From Henricia sp. BOLD:AAB3569 (Eukaryota; Echinodermata; Asteroidea; Spinulosida; Echinasteridae): 64,000 bases of DNA. A program made the position numbers and the translations under genes. The stretch is taken from contig JBBELK010000992.1 in assembly GCA_037783545.1 (NCBI GenBank), positions 558,001 to 622,000 of the forward strand. The letters are read 5' to 3'. This document shows positions 1-64,000 of the stretch, one piece after another; position 1 is the stretch's first letter; every line of letters begins with the position of its first letter. The notes beneath the pieces were generated by a model. It ran no database searches. It saw only the letters and a list, made by a program, of their open reading frames with translations, and was not told where the DNA came from.

Positions 1-987
1 ATAGAATTAAGTAACGACAAAGACATGCTAAAGCTTTTCGACTTGCACTCATCAGCGCATGCAAAACGCAAGAAATGGCGTGGGTACGCTATTGACGTAA
101 ATATCGATGTAAATATCCAGTCTATCCTGTAAATATCAAGTCTATCCTGCGCGAAAACGGCTACCCCGAATCTGTCATAAGCAAGCAAGTATCCCTCTCA
201 CTTGCAAACTGCTCTAATAAACCGCGACCTCACGGACCGAACAAATGTTCCGTGTACCTCAAAGTACCGTGGGGAGGAAAAGTTTCCCAAACGTTCGAGC
301 AACAAGTGACGGAAGCCGTGACTCGCGCCTACTACACCGTTCAGCCACGTGTAATATTCACTGCGCGAAAGTTACTTCCGGCAGTCCGTAAAGACGTACT
401 ACCTACCATACAACTTAACAATGTTATTTATGAGTTTGGGTGCCGATGTGAAGCTTGGTACCAAGGACGTACGTCTCAAAGACTGGAGGATCGCAATAAA
501 CAGCATGTCCCATCCTCCATCCGCAGCAACGTGCCTGCTTCCCGCAAACAGCCGTCGCGTGTCTACAAGAACGCTTGCAAAGCTGCAACACAGCCCGAAT
601 GCACATCTGCTATAGGACAACACTTGCTTGATCACCGCGAGTGCTCGAAACAATACAGCGAACAGCAGTTCATGGAACTGGCCAGTGCACGCAGTATCAT
701 GCATCTGCACATGCTCGAAGCTATATACATATATATACTTCACTAAACCTGTATTATGTCGCCAGAAAGAATTTGTTCACACGATACATGTAGTCTAACG
801 GCGCATGCGCAGTAGCGTACTTCCTGCTGTTGCCAGCTGACCAATAAGCGCGTAGCATTCTGCACGTCATCACCGCTCTTCAGCCTTATATTTACATCGA
901 TAGCGTACCCACGCCATTTCTTGCGTTTTGCTCTGATGATGCAAGTCGAAAAGCTTTAGCATGTTTTTGTCGTTACTTAATTCTATT
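1..987 (+). mobile_element. Penelope-like element 3' fragment with inverted arm
   Basis: A plus-strand fragment coding a GIY-YIG endonuclease end (252-746) followed by a 3' end with TGATGATGCAAGTCGAAAAG. The left edge (1 to about 115) is an inverted copy of the 3' end (about 880-987); both carry CTAAAGCTTTTCGACTTGCA or its complement. Penelope-like elements are known for partial inverted copies at their ends. The polymerase part is missing, so the copy is 5'-truncated. Confidence 0.75.
252..746 (+). pseudogene. Penelope-like element C-terminal region with GIY-YIG endonuclease
   Basis: A 164-residue open frame that is the C-terminal part of a Penelope polyprotein. The GIY-YIG hallmarks are VIYEFGCRCEAWYQGRTSQR, with Tyr, Cys-Arg-Cys and Gly-Arg-Thr-Ser in the expected places, then a DRNKQHVP block and a C-terminal LHMLEAIYI helix. 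In the family this nickase makes the target-primed cut. The reverse transcriptase that should precede it is absent, so this is a dead 5'-truncated copy. It lies antisense inside PIK3C3 intron 17. Confidence 0.8.
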
Positions 988-1106
988 TTCTGGAATAATC
1001 TTTGTCCGAAACCAATGAGACAAAAGAAAGTTCCGGGAAAAAGCAGAACAATCACATCCCTGTGTAATGGGCACTTTTGAGGAATCCTTGGTTTAATTAA
1101 GTACCT

Positions 1107-1470
1107 TGGGCCAATTTCATAAAGGTGTTTAAGCCCAAAAATTTGCTTAAAGGCACAGGCTCGTCAGCAATGCGCGCGCGCCAAATTCGTGCCACGAAAT
1201 ACGCAGCTCCATGCCTTTGCTATGGAGCTGCGTATTTCACAGCACAAATTTGGCGTGCGCGCTTTGCTGACGAGCCTGTGCCTTTAAGTGCAAAAAACTT
1301 TGGCTCAGTAGAGAATGTTACTAGTAAAATATTCATGTATAGAAATAGTGTTTGACCATGAGTGTTAGAGGACTGTTTTGTTACCATGACAATCACATTA
1401 CATTTTTGCTGGTAACCTCATTTTATCAAGCAAGGTTTTTCATGCTTAAGCAGCTCTATGAAATTGGCCC
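1107..1470. mobile_element. MITE with GGGCCAATTTCATA ends, invaded by a hairpin MITE
   Basis: Left end GGGCCAATTTCATAAAG; right end CTATGAAATTGGCCCC is its inverted partner. The hairpin element at 1147-1287 sits inside. No coding capacity. Confidence 0.65.
1147..1287. mobile_element. 141-bp perfect-hairpin MITE with TTAA target duplication
   Basis: Almost completely palindromic: AAGGCACAGGCTCGTCAGCA on the left and its complement on the right, around a loop at about 1215. Flanked by TTAA on both sides. Another copy of exactly the same length lies at 17940-18080, with a deleted copy at 26776-26836. Confidence 0.85.
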
Positions 1471-1589
1471 CAGAAAGAAGAAATAATAATAATTGTTTTA
1501 AAGGGTTGATTGAAGACTGTGAATTATGTTACTACCAAGACTAAGGTTGAACTGCAGTATAACGGATTATGAATTATAATATATAATGA

Positions 1590-1780
1590 GATGAGGGGTT
1601 TAGAGAGGTCGACCTCTAACGTTGGTGTTCTAGAGTCGATTTCGGGTTGTCCTCCAGGACCATCCTCTACCTTACTACTCCAAGGATTCCTCAAAAGTAT
1701 AGGGGAAACCCACGGAATCAAGCAGGGACTGAGAACCCAATCCACATACTGACACGGACGGGATACGAACCAGAGCCAGA
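1590..1780 (-). mobile_element. SINE-like fragment
   Basis: On the minus strand a Pol III B-box-like GGTTCGTATCCCG (about 1760-1775) leads into a body containing TTTTGAGGAATCCTTGG. That tail is shared with 1075-1092 and with the SINEs at 9432 and 35281/41437. A fragment, without a clear A box. Confidence 0.4.
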
Positions 1781-1782
1781 CA

Positions 1783-1868
1783 CTATGAACAACTAACAAT
1801 GAAAATTGGGCACAAGCCATTGTAAATAACAATGGTTTGTGCAAATTTTCATTGTTAGTTGCTCATAG
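1783..1868. repeat. Hairpin, about 38-bp arms
   Basis: CTATGAACAACTAACAATGA on the left pairs with its complement ending at 1868, with few mismatches. A short MITE or fold-back in intron 17. Confidence 0.75.
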
Positions 1869-2195
1869 TGAGAGAGGTAGAATACGAGGAAAGTACCGCT
1901 ATGCCAACCAGCTTCCTATCAAGAAAATCATTATTTCGTGTTCTGCCTAGTCACCATACTCCCTGCTTGACATTATAAAAATTTTAAAAAACTGTTAGGG
2001 GCAGTCACTCCGGCCTTGGTTTTCTCCGAAACACAAAGAGCACTGAGATCAATTGGAGGTCAACTTTGTTCCACTAGTTGTAAGCATGGTGACATTTACA
2101 GAGGATAGAGCATGCTGGGCAAGTTGGCCTCAAAGTCTATATTTTAAAGAGGCATCGGGGCATACCGGTACCGGGCTAGGCATAAGGTCAACCTA

Positions 2196-58304
<56,109 letters not shown>

Positions 58305-58455
58305 ATCGCAATCAATCGAACAATTATCGAGTCTAGCGCCACCAAGCGTCAGTCATCAAGAAATTGAACTCAAGTGGTAAAATAGACTGGTTCCCGCTCC
58401 ACATATTCCACATGCAACGACTGAATATAAGACCGCCACCGGCTACCGTGCATGT
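58305..58455 (-). promoter_or_regulatory. PIK3C3 5' UTR/promoter stretch
   Basis: The only non-transposon sequence between the PIK3C3 start codon and the TTAA element at 58456, so the 5' UTR and core promoter are probably here. No clear TATA box at a fixed distance. Part of it (58383-58420, AGACTGGTTCCCGCTCC then a CACATATTCCACATG run) recurs at 21474-21510, so even this stretch holds repeat-derived sequence. Confidence 0.4.
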
Positions 58456-59036
58456 TTAAAGGGCCCCTTATTTAGGATTTTTATCAATGAAATATATGCT
58501 TTAAAACCACTTTACTCAGTTAAAGTCATAACAATCCTATTTGGAGCTTGCTTTGGGGGTTAAAACAAAGGTTTTTAGTTTTTATGCTAATGCGAATATG
58601 CATATTCATGACCAAGGTCACGACGTCACAAGAGGCAAACACAGGAAAATCACATAGAACTGTGTACAAAAGATTCCACTTTTTTCTAAATTTTCCTGAA
58701 ACTTTTGTAATCCATGGCTGTTTGAGTTTGTTTTACATGTTGCCTGCTGTAAGCCATGACAAAACTGGGGGTAGAAACTGCAGCAATTTGCCACAAGTCC
58801 AACTTGAAGTCTTATGTTTTTTCTTAACTTTTCCCTTCTGTCTTCCTTATGTGATGCACTCAAAACAGCGCCCTCTGTCTGTGATTTATTGCAATGAAAT
58901 CTTCAAAGTTGAAAAAGGCCACCTTTTATTGATTTTACATCTAAACGAACAATAGTATGTCTTACTGAACAAGTAATCCGTCATTATAAAGCAAAGCTTA
59001 GGCACAAAGTTGTTTAGGATGTCACAGGCCCTTTAA
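58456..59036. mobile_element. TTAA element with AGGGCC ends, in the PIK3C3 upstream region
   Basis: TTAA-AGGGCCCCTTATTTAGG at the left, GTCACAGGCCCT-TTAA at the right, 581 bp. Contains an AACAGCGCCCTCTGTCTGTG motif. Begins only 152 bp upstream of the start codon. Confidence 0.65.
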
Positions 59037-59044
59037 AATAGCAC

Positions 59045-62000
59045 TAATAGTCCATGGGCCAGACCAGATATTGGTACCATCCAAGGTGGCAAAACATTAA
59101 GGGTGCCAAATGCTTTGTAGGATCGACCTAGGTACAAAACCATGTGATAGCAACTCCAAATGAGCAGCTTAGTCTCTGTTTTTCTAAGTTTTGTGTTTTG
59201 TCATTGAGTTACATGATAATTCCATTATATGTACATCCTTTGGCATATGGGTTGGCATAATATTAATTACGCTGTTACTGCAGGTGGTTATGGCAATAAA
59301 ATACAGACAGGCAGTTGGTGAACAATGAATCCTATGCCAGTATGTTGATTGTTACTATAAATTTGTAAGGTGGGGGGGGGGGGGGGGGCGGGTGAAGGTG
59401 AAGGTGAAGGCTCTTATATACCCATTCAGTGACACAGGCGTTCTGATTGACTTGTTTCGATTTTATTTTATTCCAAATTTGTATTTTGTCCAATTGTACC
59501 GTTTTTACGGGGTTAATTGTACATTGGTGGTATGGGAGAGTTTCCCCGGTTTTTGGTTGTGCGAGTAAAGGAATGTTTTTCAGTTCCTTTAGGTTTAGCA
59601 AGAGCTAGTTTTCTGGGCTTTCGTCTGCCCTTCATCAGTTGCGGGTTGATTTAAATGAATCGGATTACCTCGCATTTGGGTAAATCTTATGGGCGATAGA
59701 ACCAGCTTTTGTTATTTTGTTTAGTTAGAGCAGGATTGTTTAGTGTTCAGTGACTGCTCTTTTTATAGTTCTGGTTTGTTACTGGTATTGTTATGGATAT
59801 TAACACTGAGTGGAGTTTTGTCCTTTTGAAGTGTCCTTTCATTATTTTGATCCGTTGACTTGTTTAGGCGTGTGCCGGCATGCTTTCTTTTTGTCGCTGT
59901 TGGTGTTAGAAATGATTTTTGCGTGTTTAACATATTGGCCATTCTCATGAATGGGTGTTTTAAGGTTATCTATACCGCTCGTAGATTTTTCGCAATGTTT
60001 TAGCAATTGTCGGAACAAACTCTTAGTTGTTTACCCAAAGCGGTATATTTTTCAGTTCCTGAAGGATTTGCTTTGGATAGGTTGGTAGTTGTTCACAGGT
60101 TGTTGCTATGGTTTTTACAGTTTGCGTTCGCATCCATTTGTAGTTGGTTTGCTTTTTTTCAAAGTTTGGTGATCTCTATTAGTTTCTTTGAGTTTTGTTT
60201 AGCCTTGGCGATTTTTAGGCGTTTCGGTATGAATATAACGATATGCTGCTGTTTATGTTATATTCTGTAGTGTTTGGGTAATTTTATCTCTTGTTTTGAG
60301 TTTAGAGATCTATTTTTTGCACTTTTTTGCGCAATCTCTGCTTAGTTGGTCTAGGTTATGGTAGGGACTGTCAAAGTTTGGTGATGTGTCTGTTGTATAT
60401 ACGGTTAAGTTGAGACACATTGCTGGCTTGACAGGCCTGGTGTGTTTCGACCACGTCATTGTTGCAGTTAGTTGGTTTGGTGTGGGTTTCCCCGCCTCTT
60501 TATGCGTCGTGGATGCATCATGCTTTGCGTGACCTTCCATTGTTTGGTTCCGTTGTCCAATGAGCGTTCGTGTTCAGCAGAGAGGAAAATCCAGATATCT
60601 GCGTGTGATCCGTATAGGTGGAAATTTATCATCGGATTGTGTTTCTATTTTGTGGAAAAGGACCTTTTTAGGGTATGTGCAATCAAAATCGAGTTAATTG
60701 CAATGTGTTGTAGTCCTTTATAGTTGGAGTTTTACCGATTTGTTGTGTTATTTTGTTTATTTTTTATTTCCACAGTTTATATTTTTGGGATTTTGTGTCA
60801 TTCGTACACGTTAAATTTAAGAATCCGTTGGGTAGGATAGCTATTTTTGAGGTATAGTTTTTGTTTTGGTAATTTCAATAGTTACCCTTGAGTGTGGGTT
60901 TTTGGTAAATTACCTGATTTTTGTTGTATGGGCTATCCCGATTAATTGTATGTTTTGGATTATTTTTGATAACGAATTGGTATTTTTTCTTACAGAGTTT
61001 ATAGGATCAGTGACGTGTTCCGTTATTCAAGTGTATTTGGTGGAGATGGATTTTCCAAATATTTTGTTGGGTTAGGGAGTTGGTTACTCCGTGTGTAAAG
61101 GACAAGAATGGTCAAGTCGGTTTTGAGATACCGGAGGTATCTCGGATCTGAGAACGGTGTAACCTGAAGATTTTGGTATCTCCCGTGATAGGCACTCGAA
61201 ATTATCGGGCAGATTGAGGTTGCCATCGACTCACGCTGTTCCCTAACACAATGAAGTTAACCCTGCGGCTAAATAAATTGGCTGTTTTTAATAGTAACCC
61301 TACATTTTAGCTGTCACTTTTCATATACAATTTGCCTTACAATGCAGCTGGCAAGATGCACCACTGAAGAGCAGGTTATTTGTAACTATTTATGTGCACA
61401 GGATATTGTATGGTCATACAAGTTGCTCTTATTTAGTGTAATATACATGTACAAAATAATCATCCAAGTATAGCGCCCTCTATAGATAGTTGCCATGGCA
61501 ATAAATTTGTCATCATGTGAATTTTATCATCACGTGGAGTATGGTTACTTAATTTGTGATGTCTTTGGAAGCACATTTGAGACATAGCTGATAACAACAT
61601 ACATGTACACATGGCGCTAATATAAATACTACAATGTACATGTATGATGTATAGACAATACTGTTACTCAGACATGTGCTATACTGGCAATTTGTTTAAA
61701 TGTTACCGTCTAAATAGTTAAAACATACCTAAACCAACACTTTTAAACCATTAATTAAGTTTGGTTTGTTTCACAGGGGACACTAAAAAAAGATTAATGT
61801 TTAAAATACTGTTTAGCATCTAAACAAAATTGTGTAATATATGAACACATTATATACGTCTATGAACAGCGCCCTCTAGAAGAAAAAAAAATGTTTACGT
61901 GACGTCAGTTTTAAAAGCTACAGCTAAACAACAATTTGACCAAGTTTCATCATCATACAACAAAGCATAATGGTGTAATTGCAAATTGTTCAACCATATC

Positions 62001-62210
62001 CTAACCCAAGTGCTAAGTATTTATAAAGAAGCTTCATTCTGACTAGGCTTAAAAAGTGGGCATTTTCTACCACTAAGCTGCCAACCTGGGATTGCTATCA
62101 CATCAATTTATCATCCCTAGACATAGACCTTTCAAAAAAATACATTTAGATTTTGCCACCTCAGGTGGTACCAATAAGTGAAATTTTGGCCTCTGGCCCA
62201 TGGACTATAA
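59045..62210. mobile_element. 3.2-kb fold-back with TATAGTCCATGGGCCAGA ends
   Basis: ATAGTCCATGGGCCAGAC at 59048 and its complement ending at about 62208, with further inverted similarity inward (TATTGGTACCA, GAGGTGGCAAAA, GTGATAGCAA, GGCAGCTTAGT). The centre holds an unrelated T-rich segment (59400-61260). Confidence 0.65.
59400..61260 (-). other. T-rich insert (A-rich on the minus strand), unidentified
   Basis: Base composition differs sharply from its surroundings. The plus strand is T/G-rich with a poly-G tract at 59370-59390. Minus-strand frames of 60-89 codons, rich in K, N, T and Q, follow one another with scattered stops. This could be a decayed retroelement coding region on the minus strand, but I recognise no domain. 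Confidence 0.35.
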
Positions 62211-62262
62211 GCATTAATTACGTCATGCATTTATTTTTAGTGGAGACGTGCAGATGCCCTAC

Positions 62263-62544
62263 CAATAGGCCGTATTCCTGAACGCGTGAGGGCGCTGTCA
62301 AGTGATCCGCGCCCATTGCGCGTTGTGTTCGAACACAAAACGAGCTACGCGCGCACGCCTTCCAGACGTATATTTTGAATGGAAATCTGTGCGCGCGCCA
62401 CGGGCCTGCGCGCTTCGCGTACGCGACTTTCCCCCACGTACGTACGTATGCACGTACCCCCACTTTTCTACTGTCGTCTGTGGACATTTCCCCCCAAATC
62501 ACCTTGTTCGAGCGCCCTTCCGCGTTCAGGAATACGGTCTATTG
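62263..62544. mobile_element. 282-bp GC-rich MITE
   Basis: CAATAGGCCGTATTCCTGAA at 62263 pairs with the complement ending at 62544, differing by one base; the inverted similarity continues into GAGGGCGCT. The interior is rich in CGCGCG and ACGTACGT. Confidence 0.8.
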
Positions 62545-63655
62545 AGCTATTTGTATCAAATTCGATCGTCTTAACTTTTTAAGTGCATGATCTTTATACT
62601 ATGCCGTGAATCCGAAACCGCTGGTCCACATTGCACGTAATTGTTTACATTATTAATGCAAAATGACCCTATGCTAGTTGGACTGGAACGGATTCAGGAT
62701 TTGCCCGTTTTTGGTCAAAAACAGTATTTTGACCATAGTGCCTGCGCAAATGCTTTCAGAGTTGACATAAAATGGTGCACAGTTTCAATAATGTTGAATC
62801 CGAATCTTATGTTCGCTGCTTGTAAATTGTAGGCCCAATAGGTTAACACAGGAGAAACAATACTTATTTGGAGATTTGTTTGCCCATTTTTTTGTCAAAA
62901 TAGTGACATTTTGCCATTAATACCTTTGTTTTGTCAATGGGGAACGAGGGCATTGCTAGTGAAGGGGGACACGGGGACACGTTTTTAAGTTAAATTTCAT
63001 GTATGGCTAGGGGCCTATCATGCATTTTTCCTTGCCATTTTATAGCACTTCCTATATTTTTTTTCTAGCGGAAATCTGGAGAGGCACTGGATTTTTGATG
63101 GGGGAACGCGGCCCGAAACACACTCCGAAACACCCCACCCCATTTAGTTTATAAGTTTAACTGCACGTGTACGTTCAAAGCTAACGTCCCCCGAACGTAC
63201 GGGGGACGTTCTCTGGACGTCCTCTGAACGTTAGAAACGAACGTTACAAAAAGACGTTCAGAGGACGTGTCAATTATTGAACTTACGACTGCTTTACTGT
63301 GACGCAATCGGACTATGATTTTCAATGTGTTATTTACATATTAACTAATCTCTTACCTGCACTCATGCAGTCCAGTGCCATTGATACCCAGTCACTTCCT
63401 CTTACTACGTATAGTAAGTACGCTTTGTATATATGCTCCTTGAATTTCCTTCGTATGTAGTCACAGTTGGCGGTAATGGCGGACATTGGAAACCACACTT
63501 TATTATATTATTTCTTGCAAATCTTACCTTTTTAGACTATAGACGTGCTTTATATACAAAAGTACATACACTTGAAATCAGGCAGAGCGTGGTTACAACG
63601 TAAAGCTTAAAACAACGCATTTGTTCGTGAAATTTACGGAAAAATTAACTCCACG
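62545..63655. other. Upstream flank, no gene seen
   Basis: No coding region recognised. 63180-63270 contains the start of an AACGTT/GGACGT-rich region (CCCCCGAACGTACGGGGGAC is a palindrome), which leads into the tandem array at the window edge. Confidence 0.45.
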
Positions 63656-63659
63656 CAAT

Positions 63660-64000
63660 CTGCTTTGTTAACAACGTTCTCGGAACGTTCTTAGAACGTT
63701 ACAATGCAACGTTAGATTCTAACGTCCGTATAACGTCCCCTCGACGTTCAAAACAAACGTAACCAAAAACGAACTTTTTCAGAACGTTATTAAAAAACGT
63801 TCTTAGAACGTTATAGTGTAACGTTAGATTCAAAAGTCCGCGGAACGTCCCTTCGACGTTCAAAACGAACGTGACTAAAAACGAACTTTCTCCGAACGTT
63901 ATTAAAAAACGTTCTTAGAACGTTATATTGCAACGTTAGATCCAAACGTCCACAGAACGTCCCCTCGACGTTCAAAACGAACGTGACCAGAAACGAACAT
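63660..64000 (+). repeat. 113-bp tandem array rich in ACGT/AACGTT
   Basis: Units start about 63725, 63838 and 63951 (period 113 bp), each with CCCCTCGACGTTCAAAAC, AACGTNACNAAAAACGAACT and the palindrome AACGTTCTTAGAACGTTA. The array runs past the right edge. Confidence 0.88.

Noticed and set aside
62302-62582. Overlapping plus-strand frames in GC-rich DNA
   Set aside because: They lie within a 282-bp MITE whose GC content suppresses stop codons.

Overview
The window is intron-rich animal genomic DNA crowded with transposons. It is dominated by one host gene on the minus strand: PIK3C3 (Vps34), the class III phosphatidylinositol 3-kinase. I could place 17 coding exons, from the start codon at 58304 (exon 1) to exon 17 at 2211-2301. 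All joins keep the reading frame and follow the human protein order. They encode about 845 residues, so only a last exon of about 46 residues should lie left of position 1. Everything from 1 to 58304 is therefore PIK3C3 exon or intron, and 58305-64000 is the upstream flank. No second host gene is supported. The organism looks like a marine invertebrate, plausibly a deuterostome such as an echinoderm or hemichordate. That rests on the animal PIK3C3 sequence with many short exons, the abundant ACATGTACATGTA-type repeats, and the types of SINE and fold-back element. The species cannot be fixed from sequence alone.

Layout, left to right. 1-2210 (intron 17): a Penelope-like element fragment with a GIY-YIG coding end, nested MITEs, a SINE-like piece and a hairpin. 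Exon 17. 2302-10127 (intron 16): a Tc1 remnant, a nested fold-back with GTGCTGACGTAAC ends, a 2.4-kb satellite-bearing transposon with a perfect 8-bp target duplication, and a SINE. 10128-19117 (exons 16-11): a hAT-like element invaded by two SINEs, two inverted TTAA elements flanking exons 13 and 14, and fold-backs. 19118-29583 (exons 10 and 9): a 4.3-kb nested palindrome containing a TE-encoded protein remnant, more TTAA elements, and a fold-back holding a 21-bp minisatellite. 29584-35108 (exons 8-6): several fold-backs. 35109-44922 (intron 5): a SINE split by a 5.9-kb tandem element with Helitron/Helentron-like ends. 44923-52053 (exons 5-2): a decayed Tc1 transposon and inverted repeats. 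52054-58304 (intron 1 and exon 1): several large fold-backs, ending with a second copy of the 8-bp-TSD satellite transposon 32 bp from the exon 1 splice donor. 58305-64000: upstream flank with a TTAA element, a 3.2-kb fold-back and a 113-bp ACGT-rich tandem repeat at the edge.

The most notable structures are: (1) the 5.9-kb element at 35537-41436, read as a head-to-tail multimer of a rolling-circle (Helentron-like) element, carrying about 21 TGACGTCA palindromes and five CTCF-like motifs; (2) two copies of a satellite-carrying transposon, each with its own perfect 8-bp target duplication; (3) a set of TTAA-targeting MITE families that all begin AGG; (4) palindromes whose second arm serves as a built-in empty site that dates and defines nested insertions. 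All homology calls come from recognition by eye; no database search was run.
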